A stretch of DNA of 64,000 nt from G026625185 sp963727835 (GCA_963727835.1 CAVSIB010000042.1:1-64000); one strand, 5' to 3'. Positions 37,963-46,300 are shown, counted from the first letter of the stretch. The notes: generated from the sequence alone by a model not told the origin. Numbers and translations: made by a program.

Positions 37963-38817
37963 TTATTTCTTATAATCGTAAAAACCTTTACCAGTCTTCC
38001 GGCCTAAATTGCCCGCGCGAACCATCTGTTTAATCAGCGGACACGGACGATATTTTGAATCCCCGAATTCAGCGTAGAAGGTCTCCATAATCGCCAGGAC
38101 CGTGTCTAAACCAATCAGATCCATAAGAGCGATCGGCCCGATCGGCTGGTTACAGCCCAGTTTCATCCCATTATCAATATCCTCTTTGCTGGCAACTCCC
38201 TCCATCAACGTAAAGGCAGCCTCATTCAGCATGGGGATGAGAATCCGGTTTACCACAAATCCGGGGGAGTCTTTTATCTCGATGCAGGTTTTCCCGGCTT
38301 TATTGCCCACCTCTTTAACCACCTGATAAGCCTCTTCCGAGGTCTCTAATCCGCGGGTAATTTCCACCAGCTGCATCACCGGCACGGGATTAAAAAAGTG
38401 GAGACCGATAACACTTTTCGGACGATTCGTAAAAGAAGCAAGCTCGGTTATGCTCATTGATGAGGTATTGGAAGCGAAGATCACTTTTGGATCACACAAA
38501 TTGCTGAGCTCTTTGTAAAGACTCTTTTTAAGTTCTTTATTTTCTAAAATCACCTCAATGATTAAATCGCAAGGCTTCAGGTCATCAAGCTTTAGTGTCC
38601 CCTTTATTCGTCCCAGAATGGCATCGCATTCCTGCTGGGTCATTTTTTCTTTCTGAACCAAACGGCCTAAGTTGCCTTTGATGGTTTTCAGTCCACTCTC
38701 CACAAACCGGTCTTCGATATCCCGCATCACTACCGTATAACCTGCTTGCGCCAACACCTGGGCAATACCATTACCCATCAAACCCGCTCCGATTACTCCA
38801 ATTGTTTTAATATCCAT
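37963..38817 (-). CDS. 3-hydroxybutyryl-CoA dehydrogenase
   Basis: 284 residues, normal length for Hbd. The N-terminal NAD(P) loop is IGVIGAGLMGNGIAQVLAQA; then IIEVILENKELKKSLYKEL, FASNTSSMSITELA, the catalytic His segment IGLHFFNPVPVMQLVEI and KDSPGFVVNRILIPMLNEA. It interconverts acetoacetyl-CoA and 3-hydroxybutyryl-CoA. AAGGAGG stands 8 nt before the ATG. It lies between thiolase and crotonase genes on the same strand. Confidence 0.92.
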   Translation of the reverse strand: MDIKTIGVIGAGLMGNGIAQVLAQAGYTVVMRDIEDRFVESGLKTIKGNLGRLVQKEKMTQQECDAILGRIKGTLKLDDLKPCDLIIEVILENKELKKSLYKELSNLCDPKVIFASNTSSMSITELASFTNRPKSVIGLHFFNPVPVMQLVEITRGLETSEEAYQVVKEVGNKAGKTCIEIKDSPGFVVNRILIPMLNEAAFTLMEGVASKEDIDNGMKLGCNQPIGPIALMDLIGLDTVLAIMETFYAEFGDSKYRPCPLIKQMVRAGNLGRKTGKGFYDYKK

Positions 38818-38852
38818 AAAAAAACCTCCTTCATGAGGATTGGTAACCTTTA

Positions 38853-40145
38853 TTAGACTCGCTCAAAAATTGCCGCCATGCCTTGTCCACCACCAATACA
38901 CATGGTTACCAAGCCTAAATTTAAATTTTTTCGTTTCATTTCGTTCATCAAAGTAACAACAAGACGAGCACCAGTACATCCGATCGGATGCCCCAACGAA
39001 ATTCCGCTTCCCAAAAGATTGGTTTTTTCCATGGTTAAATTGAGCTCCCTCATGCACCCAATAGACTGGGAGGCGAAAGCTTCATTCAATTCCACCATAT
39101 CAATATCCTTCATGGTAAGCCCAGCCTGTTTCAGTGCCTTCCTCGTCGCCGGAACTGGCCCAAGGCCCATATACGCCGGATCCAATGCTCCGGCGGCAAA
39201 AGTCTTGATTTTCACAATCGGGGTTAACCCCAATTCTTTTGCCTTCTCTTTGCTCATGAGAATAACAGCTGCGGCCGCATCGTTGATACCTGAGGCGTTC
39301 CCCGCGGTCACGGTCCCGTCTTTCTTGAAAACCGGGGCTAATTTTGCCATTTTATCCATGTTGGTATCCATGGGTCGTTCATCAGTATCAAAAACAATGG
39401 GATCACCCTTCTTCTGGGGGCTGACAACCGGAACGATTTCTTGCGCAAAAATACCTTTTTTAATCGCTTCCCTGGCCCGCACATGACTCAACACACTGAA
39501 TTCATCCTGTTCTTTACGGCTGATACCGTATAATTCCGCGATATTTTCCGCGGTCACTCCCATATGGTAATCGTAAAAAATTTCGTAAATCCCGTCAAAA
39601 ACCATTACATCGATAATCTCGCCCCGAGAACTTACATCCATCCGATAACCCCAACGGGCTTTCGGCAATGCGTAAGGAGCGCAGCTCATGCTCTCCATAC
39701 CACCGGCAACCACCACATCAGCTAACCCGGCCATAATACTGGTGGCGCCAACGGTAATAGCCTTCAAACCGGAAGCACAAATCTTATTCACTGTCATGGC
39801 ATTGACTTCTTTGGGAAGTCCGGCATGAATCGTGGCCTGACGAGCAGTATTTTGCCCCTGGCACGCCTGAAGAACATTCCCCATAACAACTTCATCAACA
39901 TTAACCGGAATAGCTGAATTGTCCCAATCCTGAGCCTTTTTTTCCAAAGCAATCAGACCTTGGTCTTTTAACTTGTCGGGGGCATAATCGTGAACCTCTT
40001 TACTAACAACAGGCCTTAACCCAGCCTTTTTTAAAACTTCCTTTAAAACCAATGCCCCTAATTTAACCACAGGAACATCTTTCAAAGATCCGCCAAAACT
40101 ACCAATCGGTGTTCGCACGCCGCTTACAATAACTACTTCTTTCAT
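38853..40145 (-). CDS. Acetyl-CoA acetyltransferase (thiolase) with an N-terminal-domain insert
   Basis: 430 residues. Thiolase motifs: VSGVRTPIGSFGGSLKD, the nucleophile Cys123 in NKICASGLKAITVG, GGMESMSCAPY, NASGINDAAAAVILMS, GHPIGCTGARLVV and the second catalytic Cys in TMCIGGGQGMA. It condenses two acetyl-CoA or cleaves acetoacetyl-CoA. The nucleophile is normally near residue 89; here an insert of about 34 residues (about 45-78, VVSKEVHDYAPDKLKDQGLI and beyond) shifts it. AAGGAGGTAATTCTC precedes the ATG. First gene of the acyl-CoA set. Confidence 0.92.
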   Translation of the reverse strand: MKEVVIVSGVRTPIGSFGGSLKDVPVVKLGALVLKEVLKKAGLRPVVSKEVHDYAPDKLKDQGLIALEKKAQDWDNSAIPVNVDEVVMGNVLQACQGQNTARQATIHAGLPKEVNAMTVNKICASGLKAITVGATSIMAGLADVVVAGGMESMSCAPYALPKARWGYRMDVSSRGEIIDVMVFDGIYEIFYDYHMGVTAENIAELYGISRKEQDEFSVLSHVRAREAIKKGIFAQEIVPVVSPQKKGDPIVFDTDERPMDTNMDKMAKLAPVFKKDGTVTAGNASGINDAAAAVILMSKEKAKELGLTPIVKIKTFAAGALDPAYMGLGPVPATRKALKQAGLTMKDIDMVELNEAFASQSIGCMRELNLTMEKTNLLGSGISLGHPIGCTGARLVVTLMNEMKRKNLNLGLVTMCIGGGQGMAAIFERV

Positions 40146-40336
40146 GAGAATTACCTCCTTAACATGTTAATCTTTTTATCCAATTTACCCAATAATTTTC
40201 AGTAAATTCAATAAGGCCAAAAACAGCAAAGTCCCAACTTTTTTAAGGGGTTTATCTTATCCAGAAATAAATAAAAGTCAAGGAAGTTCTTTTTTTGGTA
40301 GTGACTCATTTTGATTTTTTGGGAGTTTTATTTAGC

Positions 40337-40364
40337 TTGACACCTTATTTAAACAATGTAAAAT
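40337..40364 (+). promoter_or_regulatory. Sigma-70-type promoter for a leaderless small gene
   Basis: TTGACA at 40337-40342, a 16-bp spacer and TAAAAT at 40359-40364. The predicted transcription start coincides with ATG 40371. Confidence 0.6.
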
Positions 40365-40370
40365 GGATAC

Positions 40371-40651
40371 ATGAGGCGCTCAAGCAAAAAACTTCCAAAA
40401 GACCCAAACCAGTTGGCTTATGAAATTGTTCGTCTTTCAACTGATGAACCAGAAGAAGAAAAACCAAAAAGAACCACCCCAACCACAAAAAAAAATCTTC
40501 TGTAATTTAGAATACCTTTCCCAAATCGGACGTAAAGGGGGGTGTAAAGGGTGGTAAAGCAAGGGCGGCTAAACTTACACCTGAACGCCGTAAAGAAATT
40601 TCACAAAAAGCCATCCGCACAAGGTGGAACCATAAGAAAAAAATTAATTAA
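40371..40651 (+). CDS. Small basic protein with GRKGGxKGGKARAAKL motif, one frameshift
   Basis: MRRSSKKLPKDPNQLAYEIV and an acidic/basic linker lead, after a frame break between about 40495 and 40550, to YLSQIGRKGG, GKARAAKLTPERRKEISQ and KAIRTRWNHKKK. The second part is a widespread short, Lys/Arg-rich motif found at the C-terminus of small bacterial proteins of unknown role, possibly nucleic-acid binding. There is no ribosome-binding site; the promoter suggests a leaderless transcript. I am confident of the motif, not of a function. Confidence 0.55.
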
Positions 40652-40801
40652 AATTAATAGGTTTTCATCGTTCCACAAACCACACATTCTTTTCTTAAAT
40701 TCATTTCAAAAATATCTTGCCACATCCTGTAAGTTGTGGTCTAATGGTTATACAATGAACGCAACCGAAATTGTGTAACTAAAAAGTTAGGGGGTGATTA
40801 C

Positions 40802-41241
40802 ATGGTAAGCGCAACCAATGATCTCAAAAATGCTATTAGGCTGGCAGAACAAGAACGTGATCAATTGCTCAGAAAGCTCCAACCCTATGAAGCATTAAAA
40901 GCAAGAGTTGCTCAACTTGAAACCTTTATAAATACGGGAAAATCTTTATATAATTTGGAAGAATTAAAAACAGAACAAAATCAGGAAAGCACTCCTGAAA
41001 CTCAACCTTGGAACTACAACAATTGAAAGGCCGTTGTTTGATGCTATTAGGGAAATTTTAACTGAATCAAATAGAACATTGAAAATAGCAGAGATCGAAA
41101 AAGAATTTAGAAAAAGAAATTGGAAATTAAGTTCTGAAAACGGGAAACAAGTATTAAGAAGTGCGTTATTGCGTTATCCTAAATATATTTAAGAAAGAGT
41201 TGAATGGTGGTGTTTTATATTTCAACTTAGAACGTGGATAA
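40802..41241 (+). CDS. Coiled-coil plus HARE-HTH/winged-helix-like protein, frameshifted
   Basis: ATG 40802 follows TAGGGGGTGAT. Residues 5-45 are a predicted coiled coil (KNAIRLAEQERDQLLRKLQP). After a frame change near 41010, IERPLFDAIREILTES and LKIAEIEKEFRKRNWKLSSE appear, like the helix-turn-helix of the HARE-HTH/restriction-associated winged-helix group; a second change near 41190 gives KELNGGVLYFNLERG and a stop at 41239-41241. Such proteins are often DNA-associated. A promoter-like TTGCCA-N17-TCTAAT lies about 60 nt upstream. Identity is tentative. Confidence 0.5.
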
Positions 41242-41395
41242 GAAAAGGGGGTGGTGTTATGAGGAGGAAAAAAGCGCCGTGACCAGAAACGGTCTTGCAG
41301 GCGGCGCAAAAAACAGAAATAAAAAAATAGAGAGAAGTGGGTTAACCTTGGCACAGTTCACTTCTCTATCCTGCACCTTTAAAAAGGTACCTTCT

Positions 41396-41477
41396 GCCCG
41401 TGTGGTGAAACTGGTAAACACGGCGGCCTTTAAAGCCGCTGCCTGACAGCATGTGGGTTCAAGTCCCACCACGGGCA
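41396..41477 (+). tRNA. Type II, Leu-like tRNA with anticodon UUA (reads UAA; ochre-suppressor type)
   Basis: All arms pair: acceptor GCCCGTG/CACGGGC, D-stem GTG/CAC with a GG-containing loop, anticodon stem GCGGC/GCCGC, a long variable arm (TGC/GCA), T-arm GTGGG-TTCAAGT-CCCAC and discriminator A, which is Leu-like. The 7-nt anticodon loop is CTTTAAA, so bases 34-36 (41430-41432) are TTA, complementary to the stop codon UAA. An ordinary Leu(UAA) loop would be CTTAAAA. Either this is a true suppressor-type tRNA or two offsetting homopolymer errors changed the loop. Confidence 0.8.
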
Positions 41478-41581
41478 TTTGCTTTGATTATAACATAATT
41501 TATAGGCTTGTCAAGTATTTTTATTTGACCTGCTTAAGTATGAGGTTTTTAAAAAAAATGAATCAAAATGAAAAATAAAGC

Positions 41582-41610
41582 TTGACATACTTGAGCCACT
41601 CAAGTATATT
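41582..41610 (+). promoter_or_regulatory. Consensus sigma-70 promoter overlapping a perfect palindrome (probable operator)
   Basis: TTGACA (41582-41587), a 17-bp spacer and TATATT (41605-41610) stand 35 nt before the transposase start. The spacer is filled by the perfect palindrome TACTTGAGCCACTCAAGTA, with related half-sites (TCAAGTA, CTTAAGTA) just upstream. A repressor bound there would block RNA polymerase. Confidence 0.65.
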
Positions 41611-41644
41611 TTTGTTAAAAGATAAACTTGAGGGAGCAAAAGCC

Positions 41645-42467
41645 ATGAACAAGCTAAATATAAAAAAGAGAACACAAATTATAAGTTGCCTTGTAGAAGG
41701 TAATTCGCTTCGTTCAACCGCAAGGATATGCGATGTTGCCTTTAATACTGTTTTAAAGTTAGTGCCAGAGATCGGACGAGTTTGCGCTGAATATCAAGAT
41801 CGAGTTTTTCGTAATCTACAATGTAAAAAAATTCAATGTGATGAGATTTGGAGTTTTTGTTATGCGAAACAAAAGAATGTTCCGAAAGAAGAAAGACGGT
41901 ATTTTTGGATATGGTGACGTTTGGACATGGGTAGCGCTTGATGCGGAAACAAAACTTGTTCCTTCATTTATGGTCGGAAACCGTGATGCTCAAAGCGCCA
42001 AAATATTTATTGATGATCTTGCCAATCGCCTCGCCAATCGTGTTCAACTAACAACTGATGGGCATAGGGTTTATCTTGAAGCGGTTGAAAATGCTTTCGG
42101 TGGTGAGATTGATTATGCCATGCTTATTAAGGTGTATGAATCAACACAAGAGGAAACCCGTTATAGCCCGGCAAAATGCACTGCAAGCGATATAAGAAGT
42201 ATTAGTGGGAATCCTGATCCAAAATACGTTTCAACCAGTTATGTTGAGCGTCAAAATCTTACTATGCGAATGAGCATGAGACGCTTTACCAGACTAACAA
42301 ATGGTTTTAGTAAAAAAGTTGAGAATCACGTTTATCAATTGGCGCTTCATTACATGTATTATAATTTTTGCAGAATCCATAAAACGCTTAGGGTAACTCC
42401 TGCAATGGCGGCTGGGGTTACAGATCATGTTTGGGAACTTGAAGAAATAATTGGACTTTTAGAATAA
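41645..42467 (+). CDS. IS1-like DDE transposase, one frameshift
   Basis: ATG 41645 follows GAGGGAG. An N-terminal HTH (IISCLVEGNSLRSTARICDV, FNTVLKLV) precedes the DDE region: KIQCDEIWSFCYAKQKN, GYGDVWTWVALDAETKLVPS, LTTDGHRVYLEAVE and TSYVERQNLTMRMSMRRFTR, ending LHYMYYNFCRIHKTLRVTPA. This set is typical of IS1-family-like transposases. The frame shifts by +1 near 41890, unlike the -1 programmed shift of IS1 itself, so a lesion or error is more likely. No clear terminal inverted repeats were located. Confidence 0.75.
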
Positions 42468-42529
42468 ACAATGGAATGATAAACCATTACTATCGTAATT
42501 TACAAAAAGGTGATTTTTAAAATTAAGTT

Positions 42530-43187
42530 ATGTTGCCCCCCTTGTTGGGAACCCAAGAAGAAATAATTAGAAAGCTAAAAGGGCTTGCTCGGGTACATAC
42601 CTTCGCAACTGTTCAAACTATATGCCATATATTCTATGATGTATTCAAAATTACATATTATGCTCTCGAGCGAAAAAAAGAGGGACTAAAAACTCAAAGC
42701 AATGTTCCTGTTACTCTAAAAGGAAATGAGATTACAAGATTGCTTAAATTAATTGATTATCATCACTCTAATGATAAAATCTTTACCGCTGACCATGAAT
42801 TGACACAATGTTTTGGTAAAAATTTCAACGAAGATGATGCCTTAAAATTTTTTCAATATTATATTGAAGGTAATACAAAAGATAAACACGGCAGATGCAT
42901 CCATGTTGATTTGGAAGATGGTGCAAAATTTATGTACAAAAATTTTGAGACAGATAAACATGAAATGAAATCGGAATATTATTTGCCGTCCAGGGGGAAG
43001 CGGTTACCATGGATAAAACATACATTACGCAACTCAACAAATATTTAATACTAGAATAGATAGGGAACAAAGAGAAATAATGTATATTTGTAAATACGAG
43101 TTACCAAACTACGATAAAGAAAGAAACAAATGTTATTGGGTGGTAATTGTTAAGAAAAATAAAAAAAGACAAAATTTCTCCTTATAA
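42530..43187 (+). CDS. Hypothetical protein downstream of the transposase, one frameshift
   Basis: I do not recognise this protein. It starts MLPPLLGTQEEIIRKLKGLA, has a helical N-terminal half, ITRLLKLIDYHHSNDKIFTA in the middle and, after a frame change near 43035, ends with EIMYICKYELPNYDKERN and a Lys-rich tail, stop 43185-43187. No membrane segment, no zinc or P-loop motif. There is no ribosome-binding site of note. It is 62 nt after the transposase, so it could be a passenger of that element. Confidence 0.4.
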
Positions 43188-43261
43188 CTTTCGCACGGCT
43201 TTCCCAATATTTAAATACAATAGCCTACTTAAGCGGTTAGAGCGATATCAACTGATTTTAA

Positions 43262-43353
43262 GGGTTCCAGACACTGCTGTCCCGTTAACATATTGATTCC
43301 ATTTTTGAATCATTTTTTTTCTAATAATTTAACGGGACAACAGTGGGTTCCAG
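43262..43353. mobile_element. MITE-like insertion with 16-bp inverted repeats and 9-bp direct repeats
   Basis: Inverted repeats ACTGCTGTCCCGTTAA (43273-43288) and TTAACGGGACAACAGT (43329-43344) differ at one position and are flanked by perfect direct repeats GGGTTCCAG (43262-43270 and 43345-43353), which look like a target-site duplication. The 40-bp centre has no coding capacity. It would need a transposase in trans. Confidence 0.65.
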
Positions 43354-43432
43354 AAGGTTAAACCACATACAAAATAAAAAAAGACTTGACAAAATAAATC
43401 TATGCTATAAGTGTATTAACACTCATTATAAT

Positions 43433-43545
43433 AGATAGTCTATTCGGCAAATCTGGCTGGTGGGATTGTCGATTAAGAGTATCTATTAAATTTGCACCAG
43501 CAAGAAAAATAAGCCCCCTGCTGATTAAAACAGGGGGTTTTTTTT
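43433..43545 (+). ncRNA. Candidate small RNA with intrinsic terminator
   Basis: Promoter-like TTGACA (43386) and TATAAT (43427-43432) precede a segment without an open frame that has a palindrome AATAGA/TCTATT (43430-43444), a closing pair GCTGGTG (43456-43462) with CACCAGC (43495-43501), and a strong terminator. The spacing of the -35 and -10 boxes is not ideal. No known RNA family is recognised. Confidence 0.4.
43514..43545 (+). terminator. Intrinsic terminator
   Basis: CCCCCTG (43514-43520) pairs with CAGGGGG (43531-43537), followed by eight T. It has no gene immediately upstream except the candidate small RNA. Confidence 0.85.
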
Positions 43546-44269
43546 ACCAACCCTGAAACTGACCTACTACCTAAAATTTATAAATTCATTTAATGAATAT
43601 TTCCTTAATGGATGTTAAGCAAAAAAAAATTTCAAGCTGGCAAACTGCCCACAAACGTCAAAAATTGACATTTTAACATTCAAAATGCGTCACTACCCTT
43701 TTTTTATAGATGAACCTAGAGTGTTATTAAAAACTAATAGTTAATTAATTTTTAATAATCAACAGGTTTTAAAAATAATTTAATTTTTTACTTTGAGTTA
43801 GCGGACCATTTTCTTTTTCCCTGCTTAAGGGATGAATCTACCGATAAACGCCTTCACTTGACTTTTCCCCAAATATATATAATAATTTAGTGAAAAAACC
43901 CAAACGGGGGTATAAATTAAAAAGAAGGTTTTGAGGAAAAAATTATTTAATAATAAGTGAGCATAAAACAAGGCTGGATTGCCAAAATAAAGCGATGGGC
44001 CTTTTTTATTCTCTCCGGGTAAATACCCCGCGGGTTGCCGCGAAGGAAATAGTTGGGTTTTGCTCTGAATACCCCGCTGCTTGCGGCGGGGTAATTTATT
44101 TTCGGCACCGTCTCTCAATGGTTAAAATTTAACAACGTTTCAGGTTAGGAAGGCGCATAACGCGCAGCACATTTGGCAGGGTAAGATCATTCTTCGTATA
44201 CTTCATCCCATCAGAAGCAATGTCTTATCAAAAAAATACAAAGACAATTTAAAGAACGGAGGCTTAAAC
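43546..44269. other. Non-coding stretch with a solo IS200-type end hairpin
   Basis: No gene is supported. 43550-43825 is AT-rich. At 44071-44092 stands the CCCCGCTGC/GCGGCGGGG hairpin, the same as at the end of the tnpA relic at 34396, but with no transposase nearby. An upstream segment (43980-44060) has a CCCCGCGGGTTGCCGCG-type companion. It is probably a solo remnant of an excised or decayed IS200-type element. Confidence 0.5.
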
Positions 44270-44596
44270 ATGGCAGAAGAAAAAGGAATGAATAAACCGG
44301 TAAAATTGAAAGCGGACTTGGCGGCATTTCTAGGTGCTAGCTCACTTCCTCGTACTGAGATAACCAAAAAATTGTGGGATTACATCAAGGCAACCAAACT
44401 ACAAACCAAAACAATCAATGGTAAACCAGAAAATGCTGGCAAGAATATTGTAGCTGATGCTAAATTAATTAAAATATTTAACAACACCAACACTACCAGT
44501 AAGACTGGCAAATTAACTGATTTTACAAAGTTAAAAGAAGGTCAGACTATCGATATGATGCAACTGGCATCTGTTGTTAGTGCCAATATTGAATAG
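44270..44596 (+). CDS. SWIB/MDM2-domain protein
   Basis: 108 residues, nearly all one SWIB domain: FLGASSLPRTEITKKLWDYI, NGKPENAGKNIVADAKLIKI and IDMMQLASVVSANIE. GGAGGCTTAAAC precedes the ATG. SWIB domains occur in eukaryotic chromatin remodellers and as small stand-alone proteins in bacteria (chlamydiae, planctomycetes and various candidate phyla), where a role in DNA packaging is suspected. It is flanked by mobile-element debris on both sides. Confidence 0.85.
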   Translation: MAEEKGMNKPVKLKADLAAFLGASSLPRTEITKKLWDYIKATKLQTKTINGKPENAGKNIVADAKLIKIFNNTNTTSKTGKLTDFTKLKEGQTIDMMQLASVVSANIE

Positions 44597-44658
44597 ACTA
44601 GGAAAGCATTAGGGTCACCCATTAAAAGGCACATTGTCAAGACAAAAAAATATGCACT

Positions 44659-44681
44659 CGTAAAAAAGAAAGTTTTTTACG
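44659..44681 (+). terminator. Probable terminator hairpin after the SWIB gene
   Basis: CGTAAAAAA and TTTTTTACG pair perfectly around GAAAG. The T-run is within the 3' arm. The remaining 44682-45014 has no recognisable gene and probably includes the IS110 right flank. Confidence 0.5.
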
Positions 44682-45014
44682 CTGACTTTCTGGGCCATTC
44701 GCATCATCCCTACCGGTGCCGGAGTTTCTTTGCTTTTCGGTGTCAGACTCTACTGCACCAGTCACCCATCAGGATCAAGGCTGACAGAGAAAACCTATCA
44801 ACCCTTTCCGCCGTAAGCGGACCAGAAAATCTTCGGTTCCATGCCATCTCCAAGTGTAACGATTGCAGATCTCATGGTTATTGGCCACCCCAAATATGGT
44901 TAAGAGCATGGTCAGTAAAGAATCAGCTAATGAAATTTTATCGGGCGGAGTGCTCTCTGAATCAGGCCTCATGGATTTTCACCAACCCTATTCACAGTTG
45001 AGCACCCCGACCAA

Positions 45015-46037
45015 TTAATGTGCAAATAATTTTTCCGGCATAAATGACACCTGATCTCTCATGATGTGATAAGCAGCTCTCGCCAGCTTGTGGGCCAATG
45101 CATTATGGGCTACCATGAAATTGGTTTTCTGCATCTTACGGTTGTAGTATGCTCGCGCATAATCATCGTAGCGTCTTGCATGTTCAGCCGCTTCGGAAAA
45201 AGCCCACGCCAGATATTTGTTGCCGTTTTTCTTGTTACCTTTGCCTTTGAGCTTTTCATTGCTCATCCAGCGGGTAGAAACCTTGCGGCAATAGGAAACA
45301 TAATTTCCGACTCGATTGAAACGTTCAATTGGCCCCGTCTCCAGCATAATGGTCATGCCGAGTATCTTTCCAATGCCGGGAATAGTTGTTAGATTTTCGT
45401 AAATTCCTTTCAGTTTGATCCGCTTCTCGACGGTACTTTCAATAACGCGAATTCTGGAATTCAAAAACTCTATCGTTTCTTTACTGATAGTCCCGGTCAG
45501 ATCCAGATCCGCATCCCAGCTAAGAAGAGGTTCTACCCGGTTTTCTTTGATGCTTTTGATGTCATTGACAGATATTCTGACACCGCAGTTTCTTGCCACG
45601 ATATTCTGCAAACTCAAAATTAAGGAGGTCCTGAGTTTTACAAGTTGTCCCCGCTTTCTGAGAAGATCTCGAACGGAGCGTTCTTCTTTGGGGTAAATAT
45701 AGCCCTGCGGCAGAATATTAAGTCTCAAAAGCTCCGCCAACCAAAAGGCATCGTGTTTATCATCAGAATGTTTCAAACCGTTGTACTTCTGGATGGCTGC
45801 TGTGTTGGCCAGATGGACTTTGTAGCCATTCGCCATCAGGCTGTCAACTAACCAATACCAGTTGTATGTGGATTCAATGACAACTCCGGAAACATCCTGC
45901 TTATGGGCATCAAGAAATTCACGGATTATGCCTAGGGCGTTTGGCAGTTTCTTCTTGGCAACTTTGCGCCCGTCCTGATCGATAATGGCTCCATAACTGT
46001 TATTTGCGTGTAAATCAAAAGCCGTGTATAATTTCAT
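45015..46037 (-). CDS. IS110-family transposase (DEDD recombinase)
   Basis: 340 residues, intact. The N-terminal RuvC-like DEDD domain has Asp in YTAFDLHANNSYGAII, Glu in VVIESTYNWYWLVD and the two late Asp in LKHSDDKHDAFWLAELLRL. The C-terminal Tnp_20 domain has LTTIPGIGKILGMTIMLETG and RFNRVGNYVSYCRKVSTRW, with the family's serine region. AAGGAGGTGCGAT precedes ATG 46037. IS110 enzymes act with a bridge RNA transcribed from the element's non-coding end, so the intact gene suggests a recently active element. Its exact ends cannot be read because IS110 elements lack inverted repeats. Confidence 0.9.
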   Translation of the reverse strand: MKLYTAFDLHANNSYGAIIDQDGRKVAKKKLPNALGIIREFLDAHKQDVSGVVIESTYNWYWLVDSLMANGYKVHLANTAAIQKYNGLKHSDDKHDAFWLAELLRLNILPQGYIYPKEERSVRDLLRKRGQLVKLRTSLILSLQNIVARNCGVRISVNDIKSIKENRVEPLLSWDADLDLTGTISKETIEFLNSRIRVIESTVEKRIKLKGIYENLTTIPGIGKILGMTIMLETGPIERFNRVGNYVSYCRKVSTRWMSNEKLKGKGNKKNGNKYLAWAFSEAAEHARRYDDYARAYYNRKMQKTNFMVAHNALAHKLARAAYHIMRDQVSFMPEKLFAH

Positions 46038-46165
46038 ATCGCACCTCCTTGGTAAGATTGGTCTCTTTTCTGGAGCATATCAGACGGTGTTTACCTCTGC
46101 TATGCCCCTAGAGGTGCCTTTTATATGATTATCAGGTCTACACATTTGACAAAATAAGGTTTTGA
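46038..46165 (-). ncRNA. Candidate IS110 bridge-RNA region
   Basis: Non-coding sequence immediately upstream of the transposase contains paired segments (ACCTCT...AGAGGT around GGGGCATAGC, GATATG...CATATC-like) consistent with a structured RNA. In IS110-group elements the bridge RNA is encoded in this left end. The RNA boundaries are not visible. Confidence 0.4.
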
Positions 46166-46169
46166 GTAA

Positions 46170-46198
46170 GGGACATTTTAAAGGTGTCCCCTTTTTTT
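46170..46198 (+). terminator. Intrinsic terminator (plus-strand orientation)
   Basis: GGGACA and TGTCCC pair around TTTTAAAGG, followed by C and seven T. No plus-strand gene precedes it directly. Confidence 0.65.
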
Positions 46199-46261
46199 GT
46201 TCTTTGAAATTTTTCCCTTAAATACATCTTTGCCGGAAGCTTACGGGTTGCACATGTAACT

Positions 46262-46300
46262 AACACTAATACTGGTACTAACACTGACACTGATTCTAAC
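46262..46300. repeat. Degenerate hexamer tandem repeat
   Basis: About six units of period 6 (AACACT, AATACT, GGTACT, AACACT, GACACT, GATTCT) stand just after the DUF3786 stop codon. Confidence 0.5.

Noticed and set aside
38878..39486. Plus-strand frame of about 200 codons
   Set aside because: It is antisense to the thiolase gene, whose catalytic motifs are all in place.
41645..42467. Programmed -1 frameshift as in IS1
   Set aside because: The required shift is +1 near 41890 and no A6C-type slippery site is present; a lesion or sequence error is simpler.
43825..44118. Minus-strand frame of 97 codons ending in RRKQRGIQ-like residues
   Set aside because: It reads through an IS200-type end hairpin and flanking debris; no conserved protein is visible.
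44775..44972. Minus-strand frame of 65 codons near the IS110 element
   Set aside because: No start signal or motif; it probably lies in the element's non-coding flank.
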